Below are positions 9,245 through 19,209 of a stretch of 64,000 nt of DNA, piece after piece (the stretch's first letter is position 1; each line of letters opens with the position of its first letter). Below the pieces are notes generated by a model that had not been told where the DNA came from, ran no database searches, and worked only from the letters and a program-made list of their open reading frames with translations. Position numbers and translations under genes: made by a program. Source of the stretch: Neoaquamicrobium sediminum (lineage in GTDB: Bacteria > Pseudomonadota > Alphaproteobacteria > Rhizobiales > Rhizobiaceae); contig NZ_JABETK010000001.1 in NCBI RefSeq assembly GCF_013240295.1, positions 2,046,001-2,110,000 of the forward strand, written 5' to 3'.

Positions 9245-10486
9245 TCAGGCCACGGCCTTGCCGGCGGTCTCGACGGCGGTGCCTGCGGCGAAAATGTCCT
9301 GATCGACGAAGGTCAATGCCTGGCGTGCGCAGCCGTCACGTATCAGTGGCGTCTCGTCGGGTTCGAGATCGAACGAGATCGCGGCGTTATGCTGGCCGCC
9401 GGCGGTTTTCGAGATCGCGTCGCGCAGTGCCGGCTCGATCACGTCGAAGGCCGAGGATCCAAGCCCGACGATTGCCACCGGCGCGGGATCGAACAGGGCA
9501 AAGAGGCTGCCGAGGCCGAAGCCGATCGCCTCGCCAGCCTTGCGGAAGGCTTCGCGTTCGCGGCCATCGTGATCGCGTGCGGCAGCCGCCAGCGCCAGCA
9601 TTGTCGCGTCGTCGATGTCGGCAGCAGGCTGGGCGTATTCGCTTTCGCCGCGCGCATGCCGGAATATGGCGTAGTTGCCCGCATAGGCCTCTATGCAGCC
9701 GCGCCGGCCGCAGCGGCACTGCGCGCCGTCTGGCACATGGATCATGTGGCCGAACTCGCCGCCCGAGGAGTGCGAGCCGGTAAAGAGCTCGCCGCGCAGC
9801 ACCAGCCCCATGCCGATGCCGTTCGACAGGAGGATGGTGAAGAAGTTGTCGCGGTAGCGGTCGGGCGCACGGCCGCGCAAGGCCACGGCGATCATGTTGC
9901 AGTCGTTTTCCACGGTGACCGGAATGCCGAAGGCGGTTTCCAGCGCATCGGCGAATTGAATGTCGCTATGCGGCGTGATCGGCGACCACATCAGCTTGCG
10001 CGCCTCGGAATCGGTGATGCCCTGGATCGCAAGCGTCATGCGCAGCACCGGGCCGTGGTCCGGTTCCATGCGCGCCAGCAGCCTGCCAACGGCGGCGGTG
10101 ACGGCTTCGACGAGGCCGCTGGCCGTCATCGTCAGCGTCGCGGGGCGCGAAATATCGTGTATGATCGCCTTGCCCGAATAGTCGATCAAGGAAGCGGAGA
10201 GCGAGTTGAGCGAGAGGGCGATGGCGACGACGGTGGCCGCGCGTGGGTTTAGGCCGAGCGCGACCTGCGGACGGCCGCGCTTCAGCGCTGCCGTTTCTCC
10301 ATTCTTGGCCTGCGCCAGAATGCCTTCCTCGATGAGGTCGGCGGAGATCGTCGATATGGTGGAATTGCTGAGCCCGGTGACGGCGGCGATCTCTGTCCGC
10401 GATGGCTGTCCGGCACGCCGCACGGCGGCAATCACCATTGCGCGATTGCGGCGCCGAAGATCGTCGTGGCGTACGCCGACCGTCAT
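9245..10486 (-). CDS. ROK-family repressor of the xylose operon (XylR-like)
   Basis: Sugar-responsive repressor of 413 residues. The N-terminal winged helix-turn-helix (PSRTEIAAVTGLSNSTIST) is followed by a ROK kinase-like domain with the zinc motif CRCGRRGCIE. A GGGAGG site lies 8 bases before the ATG. It is divergent from xylF, and the shared 187-bp region holds a promoter with a palindrome over the start region. The gene-neighbour logic makes it the likely regulator of xylFHG; the inducer is presumably a pentose. Confidence 0.85.
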   Translation of the reverse strand: MTVGVRHDDLRRRNRAMVIAAVRRAGQPSRTEIAAVTGLSNSTISTISADLIEEGILAQAKNGETAALKRGRPQVALGLNPRAATVVAIALSLNSLSASLIDYSGKAIIHDISRPATLTMTASGLVEAVTAAVGRLLARMEPDHGPVLRMTLAIQGITDSEARKLMWSPITPHSDIQFADALETAFGIPVTVENDCNMIAVALRGRAPDRYRDNFFTILLSNGIGMGLVLRGELFTGSHSSGGEFGHMIHVPDGAQCRCGRRGCIEAYAGNYAIFRHARGESEYAQPAADIDDATMLALAAAARDHDGREREAFRKAGEAIGFGLGSLFALFDPAPVAIVGLGSSAFDVIEPALRDAISKTAGGQHNAAISFDLEPDETPLIRDGCARQALTFVDQDIFAAGTAVETAGKAVA

Positions 10487-10558
10487 GTTCCCATCCTCCC
10501 TGGTGCGCCGCCGGTCTAGCCGCCTTCCGGCAGCTTTGCCAGCACCGCGCGGAAGATA

Positions 10559-10608
10559 TTGACACAGGGCTTCCGCTGAGTCATTATTTTTTTCGAGGCT
10601 CGAAAAAA
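10559..10608 (+). promoter_or_regulatory. xylF promoter with palindromic ROK operator
   Basis: TTGACA at 10559-10564 and CATTAT at 10582-10587 are separated by 17 bases. Immediately downstream is a perfect 10-bp inverted repeat, TTTTTTCGAG-G-CTCGAAAAAA (10588-10608). It covers the expected transcription start, where a bound repressor would block initiation. Confidence 0.7.
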
Positions 10609-10673
10609 GAGCTTCGCATCTGTTGTAGAGCAAGTGTCATCAAGCGCTCCAACGGGGCGCAGGGAGGAACATC

Positions 10674-11717
10674 ATGAAGAGATTTGCAACCGCCATGCTG
10701 GCGGGCGTCGCCATGTCGCTCACGCTTTCTGCCGCGGCTCATGCCGAAGGCAAGATCATCGGCGTGTCGTGGTCGAACTTTCAGGAAGAGCGCTGGAAGA
10801 CCGACGAAGCCGCGATGAAGGCAGCGATCGAAGGCGCCGGCAACACCTACATCTCGGCCGATGCGCAGTCGTCCGCCGCCAAGCAGCTTACCGACGTCGA
10901 GGCGCTGATCTCGCAGGGCGCCAACGCCCTCATCATCCTGGCGCAGGATGCCAGCGCAATCGGCCCCGCCGTCGAAAACGCAGTCGCGGAAGGCATCCCG
11001 GTCGTGGGCTATGACCGCCTGATCGAGAATGCCGACGCCTTCTACCTGACCTTCGACAACAAAGAAGTGGGCCGCATGCAGGCGCGCGCCGTGTTCGAAG
11101 TTGCGCCCGAAGGCAACTACGCGTTCATCAAGGGCTCGTCGGCCGATCCGAACGCCGACTTCCTGTTCTCCGGCCAGATGGAAGTTCTCAAGGAAGCGAT
11201 CGACAGCGGCGCCATCAAGAATGTCGGCGAGGCCTACACGGATGGCTGGCTGCCGGCTAACGCACAGCGCAACATGGAACAGATCCTGACCCAGAACAAC
11301 AACGAGGTCGACGCGGTCGTGGCGTCCAACGACGGCACCGCCGGCGGCGTGGTTGCTGCGCTCGAGGCACAGGGTCTTGCCGGTTCGGTGCCGGTTTCCG
11401 GCCAGGATGGCGACCATGCCGCGCTGAACCGCGTTGCGCTCGGAACCCAGACCGTTTCGGTCTGGAAGGATGCGCGTGAACTCGGCAAGGCTGCGGCGGA
11501 GATCGCCAACCAGCTTTCCGACGGCACCGCGATGGATGCGGTGGAAGGCGCAATGAAGTGGTCCGACGGCCCGAATGGCGTCGAGATGAACGCGATCTTC
11601 CTGTCGCCCAACCCGATCACGCGCGACAACCTCAATGAGGTCATCGATGCGGGCTGGGTCTCCAAGGATGTCGTCTGCCAGGGCGTTGCCGCCGGCACCG
11701 TGGCTGCCTGCGACTGA
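10674..11717 (+). CDS. xylF: XylF D-xylose-type ABC binding protein
   Basis: Periplasmic sugar-binding protein (347 residues) feeding the XylHG transporter. A signal peptide ends near AAAHAEG. The type-I periplasmic fold shows ISQGANALIILAQDASAI, the hinge GIPVVGYDRLI, and the XylF-like segment ASNDGTAGGVVAALEAQGL. An AGGGAGG site precedes the ATG. It is the first gene of xylFHG under the palindrome-controlled promoter. Xylose is inferred from family resemblance; other pentoses are possible. Confidence 0.9.
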   Translation: MKRFATAMLAGVAMSLTLSAAAHAEGKIIGVSWSNFQEERWKTDEAAMKAAIEGAGNTYISADAQSSAAKQLTDVEALISQGANALIILAQDASAIGPAVENAVAEGIPVVGYDRLIENADAFYLTFDNKEVGRMQARAVFEVAPEGNYAFIKGSSADPNADFLFSGQMEVLKEAIDSGAIKNVGEAYTDGWLPANAQRNMEQILTQNNNEVDAVVASNDGTAGGVVAALEAQGLAGSVPVSGQDGDHAALNRVALGTQTVSVWKDARELGKAAAEIANQLSDGTAMDAVEGAMKWSDGPNGVEMNAIFLSPNPITRDNLNEVIDAGWVSKDVVCQGVAAGTVAACD

Positions 11718-11737
11718 GCGCGGCTGACTGCCCTCGC

Positions 11738-11770
11738 AAACGCCGCGGTTTGACGAGAACCGCGGCGTTT
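11738..11770 (+). terminator. Hairpin between xylF and xylH
   Basis: AAACGCCGCGGTT and AACCGCGGCGTTT form a 13-bp stem around a 7-base loop, followed only by TTTC. A weak terminator or mRNA stabiliser after the binding-protein gene is likelier than a full stop, because xylH follows. Confidence 0.6.
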
Positions 11771-11822
11771 CATTGCTGAATTTGCCGGCGCCGGTTTCCG
11801 CGCTCCGGATGGGAGGACGACA

Positions 11823-13132
11823 ATGTCGGATGCAACAACGCATGCGCCGGCTGACAAGGCACGGGCCAGCGAGCTTGGCCCTGTCGCACGCTTTCTCAAG
11901 GCAACGGAACTCGATACACGCATGCTGGGCATGATCGGGGCGCTGCTGCTGATCTGGATCGTGTTCCATCTGCTGTCCGGGGGCTTTTCCTGACCCCGCG
12001 CAATCTTTGGAACCTGTCGGTTCAGTCGTCATCCATTGCGGTGATGGCAACCGGCATGGTGCTGGTCATCGTGACCCGAAACATAGACCTTTCGGTCGGT
12101 TCCGTCCTCGGCTTCGCCGGTATGATCATGGGCGTGACACAGGCGGAAGTACTGCCCAGCCTCATCGGTTTCGGCCATCCGGCGATGTGGTTGCTGGCCG
12201 CCCTTGTCGGCCTTGCGGTCGGTGTTGCCGTCGGCGCGCTGCACGGGTTCATCATTGCCTATCTCGGCGTTCCGGCCTTCATTGTCACGCTGGGTGGATT
12301 GCTCGTTTGGCGCGGCGCGGCCTGGTGGGTGACCAGCGGGCGAACCGTCGCGCCCATGGACGCCACGTTCCGCCTTATGGGTGGTGGACCGGATGGCGCG
12401 ATCGGCGCGATGTGGAGCTGGATCGTCGGCCTCGTAGCCTGCGCCGCCGTCGTCCTGATGCTGATTGGCGGGCGTACCCAGCGGCGGCGTTTCAACTTTC
12501 CGCTGCGCCCGGTCTGGGCGGAGGTGTTTCTTGCCGTGGTCGCCTGCGGTCTGATCCTTGCGGCCGTGATGGTCGCCAATTCCTATCCATGGCCGGTCGG
12601 CATCGTGCGCCGATATTATGAGGCGCTTGGCGAAAGCGTGCCGGAGAATGCGTTCATTGCGCATGGCATCGCCATTCCGGTTCTGATCGCGCTCGGCGTC
12701 GGCATCATCATGACATTCGTTGCCACGCGCACCCGCTTCGGCCGCTATGTCTTCGCCATCGGTGGCAATCCGGAAGCCGCCATGCTTGCCGGCATCAACA
12801 CACGCTGGGTGACGATGAAAATCTTCATGGTGATGGGCGCGCTCGCTGCCATCGCGGCCATGATCTCGACCGCACGCCTCAACGCCGCCACCAACGCTCA
12901 GGGCACGCTCGACGAGCTGCTGACGATCGCCGCGGCTGTCATCGGCGGCACCTCGCTGTCGGGCGGCGTCGGCACGATCGCGGGAGCGATGATCGGCGCG
13001 GTGCTGATGCAGTCACTCGCCTCGGGCATGATCCTGCTCGGTGTCGACACGCCGCTGCAGAACATTGTCGTCGGTTTGGCGCTTGTCGTGGCCGTGTGGC
13101 TCGACACCGTCTATCGCCGTCGCGTGCAGTAA
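11823..13132 (+). CDS. xylH: XylH sugar ABC permease, frame broken near N-terminus
   Basis: Membrane permease of the xylose-type transporter, about 436 residues when repaired. The ATG at 11823 follows GGGAGGACGACA. The opening reads in frame to FHLLSGG, then meets a stop. Adding one G to the five-G run near 11980 gives SGGLFLTPRNLWNLSVQ, the usual start of the permease domain. The body has several membrane segments, the Bac_rhamnose-type signature NIDLSVGSVLGFAG and the coupling stretch GGTSLSGGVGTIAGA. xylG follows 12 bases later. Confidence 0.88.
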
Positions 13133-13144
13133 GGGAGGATGACC

Positions 13145-13930
<786 letters not shown>

Positions 13931-13956
13931 CAGTTCTGCCAATCGTCGGCGCAAAC

Positions 13957-13983
13957 TAAAAGGGACCCTCGCGGGTCCCTTTT
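13957..13983 (+). terminator. Rho-independent terminator after xylG
   Basis: AAAAGGGACCC, loop TCGC, GGGTCCCTTTT. The stem has a T-run on both strands, so it can end xylFHG and also the convergent lipoprotein gene. Confidence 0.9.
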
Positions 13984-14005
13984 CGTCTGGCGAGATGCCG
14001 AGCGA

Positions 14006-14263
14006 CTAGCAGCGGTCGGTGTAGACCTGGCCGTACTGATCGCGGTAGCGGCAATAGCCCGGGCGATCGGCAACCCGACCGATCAGATAGCCGCTGGCGC
14101 CGCCAATGGCCGCACCCGCAAGGGCGCCGCCTACACGGCCGGTCGCGAGACCGCCGACAGCAGCACCAACCGCCGCGCCGCCAACTGCCGTCTGTTCGGC
14201 CGTCGTGCAGCCGGTTGCAGCAAGGCCAGCCACAAGCGCGGCCGCCAACATAACTTTCTTCAT
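14006..14263 (-). CDS. Small glycine-zipper lipoprotein
   Basis: An 85-residue predicted outer-membrane lipoprotein. The lipobox LAATGC places the lipidated Cys at 19. A Gly/Ala zipper ([15 protein letters not shown], then [14 protein letters not shown]) spans 28-58 and can pack against membranes or self-associate. The tail is Tyr/Arg-rich with two Cys ([17 protein letters not shown]), as in rhizobial SmpA/osmotic-type zipper proteins. A GGAGG site sits 5 bases before the ATG. Function unknown. Confidence 0.8.
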   Translation of the reverse strand: MKKVMLAAALVAGLAATGCTTAEQTAVGGAAVGAAVGGLATGRVGGALAGAAIGGASGYLIGRVADRPGYCRYRDQYGQVYTDRC

Positions 14264-14498
14264 ACCTGCCTCCATTGTTGCAATCACCCTTCCGCTGGCA
14301 CCATGCCGCCAGCTTGTGGCCTTATCAAGTCCCCACTTGGGATGCATCCGCGCCACATGATTGCGTCGGGATTTGACCACAAGGAAACTTGCGAAAGGCG
14401 AAAGGGTTCCCGACAAGCCGGAACGGCCCGTCGAAAGCCTTCATATTTTGACAATGCGTCGGGCGCTAGAGTCCAGGGATCGGCGAAGAGGCATATGA

Positions 14499-15412
14499 AT
14501 GAAGGGCGCGGCAAGGCTCGAAGCATTCCTTGAGATGATGAGCGCGGAGCGTGGAGCGAGCGCCAACACGCTCGAGGCCTATCGGCGCGATCTCGAAGAC
14601 GCCGCTGGCTTTGTCGACGGGGGCTTGCATCGGCGAACGCCGACGATATCCGGCGCTGGCTCGACGATGTCGCTGCGCGCGGTTTCGCGCGATCCTCGCA
14701 GGCGCGGAAGCTTTCCGCCGTGCGTCAGTTCTTCAAGTTCCTCTACGTCGAGGGCATGCGCACCGACGATCCAACAGGCATCGTCGACACCCCTAGGAAG
14801 GAGCGGCCGCTTCCCAAGACAATGGGAGAAGACGCGGTCACGCGTCTGCTCGAACGGGCCGAGACTGACAGGCAAATGGCGGAGAACGACGCGGACAGGC
14901 TCGCTGCGTGCCGCCTGCATGCGCTTGTCGAAACGCTTTATGCGACTGGATTGCGCGTGTCCGAACTGGTGTCGCTGCCTCTCACCGTGGCCTTGCGTGA
15001 CGAGCGCTTCTTTGTCGTGCGGGGCAAGGGCGGCAAGGAAAGAATGGTTCCGCTGTCGCAAAAGGCCCGTGCGGCGCTGCGAGACTGGCTGGAGATTCGT
15101 GCGCAATATGCGTCTTTCAAGGATAGTCCGTTCCTTTTCCCGGCGACTTCAGAGAGCGGGCATCTGCCCAGGCAGGTTTTCGCGCGCGAATTGAAGGGAC
15201 TGGCGAGCCGGGCCGGGGTGCCGGCCGCCAAGGTGTCGCCGCATGTGCTGCGGCATGCTTTCGCCAGCCATCTTTTGCAGAACGGCGCCGATCTGCGCGC
15301 CGTACAGCAGCTTCTCGGCCACGCGGACATCTCCACGACCCAGATTTACACTCATGTGCTTGAAAACCGGCTGGTTGAGCTCGTAAGCCAGCATCATCCG
15401 CTTGCCGAGTAG
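14499..15412 (+). CDS. xerD: XerD tyrosine recombinase, frame broken
   Basis: Site-specific recombinase that resolves chromosome dimers at dif. The repaired length is about 304 residues, normal for XerD. The N-terminal SAM-like domain starts [16 protein letters not shown]. The catalytic domain shows Arg in [11 protein letters not shown], Lys in [11 protein letters not shown], HxxR in [10 protein letters not shown], His in [10 protein letters not shown] and the nucleophile Tyr in QIYTHV. The break is at the five-G run near 14621; one added G gives [15 protein letters not shown]. An essential housekeeping gene with all catalytic residues intact argues for a sequence error. Confidence 0.9.
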
Positions 15413-15496
15413 CGCTCGGATCGTTATGTGAAGCCCCCAACAGCGCATTTTTCGCGCCTTTCGACCGCTCAATCACCTCCAGATACAGTAGGGCGA

Positions 15497-16447
15497 ATGT
15501 TCAACTATCTCGATTTCGAAAAACCGGTTGCCGACCTCGAAGGCAAGATTCTCGAGCTCAAGAAGCTCTCAGAGAGTGGCGAGTCGGTGGATGTCGGAGA
15601 TGAGATCGCGCGGCTGGAGAAGCGATCCCAGGAAGCCCTGCGCGAAGCCTACAGGCAGTTGACGCCCTGGCAGAAGGTGCAGGTCGCGCGTCACCCCGAC
15701 CGGCCGCATTGCCTGGATTATGTGCAGGGCCTGTTCACGGACTTCACCCCGCTTGCAGGTGACCGGGCGTTCGGCGAGGACAATGCGGTCATCGCCGGGT
15801 TCGCGCGGTTCCAGGGTGAGGCGGTTGCCTTGCTGGGGCTCGAGAAGGGCAACGACACGCAGACCCGCATCAAACATAATTTCGGCAGTGCGCGCCCCGA
15901 AGGCTACCGCAAGGCGGTGCGCGTCATGGAAATGGCGGACCGTTTCGGCATCCCGGTAGTCAGCTTGGTCGATACGGCCGGCGCCTATCCGGGCATCGGC
16001 GCGGAGGAGCGCGGCCAGGCGGAAGCCATTGCACGGTCGACCTCGGCCTGCCTGTCGCTGCGCTCGCCCAACATTTCGGTCATCATCGGCGAAGGCGGCT
16101 CCGGCGGCGCGATCGCGATCGCCGTGGCCAACCATGTCTATATGCTCGAGCACTCCATCTATTCGGTGATTTCGCCGGAAGGTGCGGCCTCCATTCTCTG
16201 GCGCGATACGACGCGCTCCAAGGATGCCGCGACCAACATGAAGATCACGGCGCAGGATCTTCTGGAGCTCAAGATCATCGACGGCGTGATCGCGGAGCCG
16301 CTGGGCGGTGCGCACCGTGGCACAGACGCGGTCATCAAGGCCACCGGCGAACAGATAGCCAAGGGGTTTGAGGACCTTTCCGGTGCGAATATGGACTATC
16401 GCGAGCACCGTCGCGAAAAGTTCCTTGCGATGGGCCGTACGCTCTAG
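15497..16447 (+). CDS. accA: Acetyl-CoA carboxylase carboxyltransferase subunit alpha
   Basis: Forms the carboxyltransferase with AccD, moving CO2 from carboxybiotin to acetyl-CoA for fatty acid synthesis. The 316-residue product starts MFNYLDFEKPVADLEGKI and contains the crotonase-like core (LVDTAGAYPGIGAEERGQ, GEGGSGGAIAI). An upstream in-frame ATG at 15428 would add 23 unrelated residues, so ATG 15497 is chosen. It follows xerD in the same direction with an 84-bp gap. Confidence 0.95.
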   Translation: MFNYLDFEKPVADLEGKILELKKLSESGESVDVGDEIARLEKRSQEALREAYRQLTPWQKVQVARHPDRPHCLDYVQGLFTDFTPLAGDRAFGEDNAVIAGFARFQGEAVALLGLEKGNDTQTRIKHNFGSARPEGYRKAVRVMEMADRFGIPVVSLVDTAGAYPGIGAEERGQAEAIARSTSACLSLRSPNISVIIGEGGSGGAIAIAVANHVYMLEHSIYSVISPEGAASILWRDTTRSKDAATNMKITAQDLLELKIIDGVIAEPLGGAHRGTDAVIKATGEQIAKGFEDLSGANMDYREHRREKFLAMGRTL

Positions 16448-16654
16448 CGGGCAATTGCACCACCGTTTTGCCACAAAATCGCCGCGTCTGTACTTTCAAT
16501 GAAAGTGACGCTGCATTGCTTTCGCCGGGTGCGAAAGGTAAATATTGCGGTAAGAATTTTTCAAGGTTAACCGATCAATGATCGGTATCGGGGCACAAGC
16601 AGTTTCGGGGACGGACGGCCCCGGCATTCAAACCAGAGTACGATCCGCGATCCA

Positions 16655-17848
16655 ATGAAGACCAGTATCGCACGCGCCAGCCTCTTGATGATGGCAGCCC
16701 TTTTCATCGCGGGTTGCACCGAGGCCACATTCGAGGATATCGCGCCCAAGGCGGAGAAGAGGCTGCCGCCCGCGCTCGTGCAGTCCATGCGCGCCAAGGG
16801 CATGTCGACGACCTCGCCGATCATGGTGCGCATCTTCAAGGAAGAGGCGGTGCTAGAGGTCTGGAAACAGAAGGACAACGGCCGCTACGACCTCGCCACC
16901 AGCTACGACATATGCAAGTGGTCCGGAAAGCTGGGGCCTAAGTTCACGGAAGGTGACAGGCAGGCGCCCGAGGGCTTCTACACGGTGCGCCCGCATCAGA
17001 TGAACCCGCAGTCGAGCTATCACCTCTCGTTCAACATCGGCTTCCCGAATGCTTACGACCGGGCGCACGGCCGCACTGGCCAGCATCTGATGGTGCATGG
17101 CGCATGCTCGTCGGCGGGCTGCTACTCCATGACCGACGAACAGGTCGAGCAGATTTACGCTTTTGCCCGCGATGCATTCAAAGGCGGCCAGACCGACTTC
17201 CAGATACAGGCTTTCCCCTTCCGCATGACGGCCGCCAACATGGCGCGTTACCAGGACGATCCGAACTACGAGTTCTGGACCATGCTCAAGGAAGGCTACG
17301 ACCATTTCGAGATCACCAAGGTCCCGCCGAAGGTCGATGTCTGCGGCAAGCGTTACGTGTTCAACCAGATCGCGCCGGCCGGCACCACATTCTCGCCGAC
17401 CGCCGCCTGCCCGGCGACCACGCAGCCGGAATCGCTGTCTGTTGCCTACAAGAGCTATCAGTCCACTTACGATTCCGCCTTCTCCGCGGCTCTGGGCTCG
17501 CGCAAATCGTCGACGCCTGCGCCGACGATTGCCGGTGTGAAAGAGGCAGCGCTTGTCGCCGACTGGTCGCGTCGCCGCGCGCGTGGCGAGAAGGTGACCC
17601 GCCTGCCGCCGTCGCTGGAGCGGCCGCAGGTCCTGATGGCCGAAGAGCAGAAGGCACCTCAGAAGCTCGAGGCAACGGTTGCTGCCGTGCCGACGCCGGC
17701 GCCGGCCACTGAACAGGCCGCTGCACCGGCGGTCGAGCCCGAGGGCAACGCGCAGTCCGAGACCGTTGCTGCCGGCGCGCAGGCTACGCAACCGGAGCGT
17801 GAGGGCAAGAGCCTGCGCCGCCGGCTGCTCGGCATGTTCGGCGGCTAA
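16655..17848 (+). CDS. YafK-type L,D-transpeptidase lipoprotein
   Basis: Envelope enzyme of the YkuD superfamily, predicted to form or hydrolyse bonds at peptidoglycan meso-DAP or to attach proteins. Lipobox LFIAGC puts the lipid on Cys 21. The catalytic pattern HG-x5-GC appears as MVHGACSSAGCYSM. The C-terminal third (about 270-397) is low-complexity Ala/Pro/Glu, probably a flexible periplasmic tail. The TusA-like gene begins on the base after its stop codon. Confidence 0.85.
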   Translation: MKTSIARASLLMMAALFIAGCTEATFEDIAPKAEKRLPPALVQSMRAKGMSTTSPIMVRIFKEEAVLEVWKQKDNGRYDLATSYDICKWSGKLGPKFTEGDRQAPEGFYTVRPHQMNPQSSYHLSFNIGFPNAYDRAHGRTGQHLMVHGACSSAGCYSMTDEQVEQIYAFARDAFKGGQTDFQIQAFPFRMTAANMARYQDDPNYEFWTMLKEGYDHFEITKVPPKVDVCGKRYVFNQIAPAGTTFSPTAACPATTQPESLSVAYKSYQSTYDSAFSAALGSRKSSTPAPTIAGVKEAALVADWSRRRARGEKVTRLPPSLERPQVLMAEEQKAPQKLEATVAAVPTPAPATEQAAAPAVEPEGNAQSETVAAGAQATQPEREGKSLRRRLLGMFGG

Positions 17849-18088
17849 TTGCTTCGCGACGCAGCCGAAACGTATGATCTCAGGGGTTTGAACTGCCCCC
17901 TGCCGGTACTGCGCGCAAAAAAGCGGCTGGCCAGCATGGCCCAGGGCGCACGGCTGTGGCTCGAGACCACCGACCCGCTCGCCATCATCGACATTCCAGC
18001 CTTCTGCACCGACAGCGGCCACAGGCTTGTCGCCACCGAGGATGCGCCCGGTGGCGGAAACCGCTTCCTGATCGAACGGGGCGGCTGA
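17849..18088 (+). CDS. TusA-family sulfurtransferase
   Basis: Small (79-residue) persulfide carrier-like protein. The TusA signature DLRGLNCPLPVLRAKKRL has the active Cys at 16 in CPxP. The TTG start immediately follows the stop of the L,D-transpeptidase gene, indicating coupled translation. Distinct TusA paralogs serve tRNA thiolation, molybdenum cofactor or sulfur oxidation; the context does not decide which. Confidence 0.85.
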   Translation: MLRDAAETYDLRGLNCPLPVLRAKKRLASMAQGARLWLETTDPLAIIDIPAFCTDSGHRLVATEDAPGGGNRFLIERGG

Positions 18089-18098
18089 GCGCGGTCGC

Positions 18099-19205
18099 TC
18101 AGACCTTGTAGCCGGCGATGGCGAGCGGATTGTCCGCGAGAGCCGCTCGGTCCGGCGTGTCGATAGCCGGTTCGCCCGTGAAGGCGGTAAAAAGCCGCCT
18201 CACATAATCCTCCGGCAGGTCGAAGGCGATGATGACGATCCTGGTGCCACGCGGGCCTTCCGGCCAACCTGCAAGCCGCGCGGGCGGATGAAGCAGCGTC
18301 TGAACGCCGTGAATGACCAGCGGGCGGCCCGGGTCTTCCGCGAGCTCGATCACGCCCTTCATGCGCAGCAACTTGCTGCCCTGGGTCGAACGCAGCAGGT
18401 CGAGGAACATTTCGATCGTAGAAAACGAAACCGGCCTGTCGTGGACGAGTGACACCGTGGTTACACGATCGTCGTGATGATGGTGATGGCCGTGATCATG
18501 ATGCTCATGGTCATGATCGTCATGATCATGATGGTCGTGCTGCCGTTCCTCACCTAGCCAGCGGCGGACATCGGCGATCTTGGAATTCGGATCGTAGAGC
18601 CCGCAATCCAGCAGGTCCGACGCTCTCGTTGAGGAGACGCTGCCGTCAAGGATCGGTGCATTGGGGTTGAGCGCGCGCAACCGCGCGCGCAGCGTCCCGC
18701 TCTCGTCGGCGAGATCGGACTTCGTCAGCACGATCCGATCGGCCACTGCTATCTGCCGCACGGCCTGCTCGTGGGTGTCCAGCGTTGCCGCCGCATTGAC
18801 GGCGTCAACCACGCAGACCACGCCGTCCAGCCGCAGCGCCTGGGCCAGCACAGGGTGTCCCATTACCGATTGCAGGACGGGCACAGGATCGGCCAGTCCG
18901 GTCGTTTCGATGACGATGCGTTTCAGCGGGGCGATGCGGCCGGTCTGCACCCGGTCGATCAGGTCAGCCAGCGTGTCGACGAGTTCGCCGCGGACCGTGC
19001 AGCACAGGCAACCGTCAGATAGTTCGATCACGCCGTCCGACGCCTGCTCGACCAGCATGTGGTCGATGGAGACCTCGCCGAATTCGTTGACGATGACAGC
19101 GGTGTTCTGAAGCGCCGGGTCTTTCAGCAGCCTGTTGAGCAGCGTGGTCTTGCCCGCCCCGAGGAAGCCGGTGAGGATCGAGACCGCGATCGGTTCGTGG
19201 ATCAC
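18099..19205 (-). CDS. COG0523 (CobW-like) GTPase with His-rich metal loop
   Basis: G3E-family GTPase metallochaperone, 368 residues. Walker A GFLGAGKT lies at 13-20 and the metal motif CLCC lies in SDGCLCCTVRGEL. Switch and base regions are IVIETTGLADP and LTKSDL. A striking His/Asp loop (alternating HDH, DHD and a HHHHH run) precedes the CobW C-terminal domain. A GTG start is chosen 4 bases after the dacA-like stop; earlier starts would lie inside that gene. Members serve zinc, cobalt or other metals. The His-rich loop fits zinc or nickel handling as well as cobalamin. Confidence 0.85.
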   Translation of the reverse strand: MIHEPIAVSILTGFLGAGKTTLLNRLLKDPALQNTAVIVNEFGEVSIDHMLVEQASDGVIELSDGCLCCTVRGELVDTLADLIDRVQTGRIAPLKRIVIETTGLADPVPVLQSVMGHPVLAQALRLDGVVCVVDAVNAAATLDTHEQAVRQIAVADRIVLTKSDLADESGTLRARLRALNPNAPILDGSVSSTRASDLLDCGLYDPNSKIADVRRWLGEERQHDHHDHDDHDHEHHDHGHHHHHDDRVTTVSLVHDRPVSFSTIEMFLDLLRSTQGSKLLRMKGVIELAEDPGRPLVIHGVQTLLHPPARLAGWPEGPRGTRIVIIAFDLPEDYVRRLFTAFTGEPAIDTPDRAALADNPLAIAGYKV

Positions 19206-19209
19206 CTGT

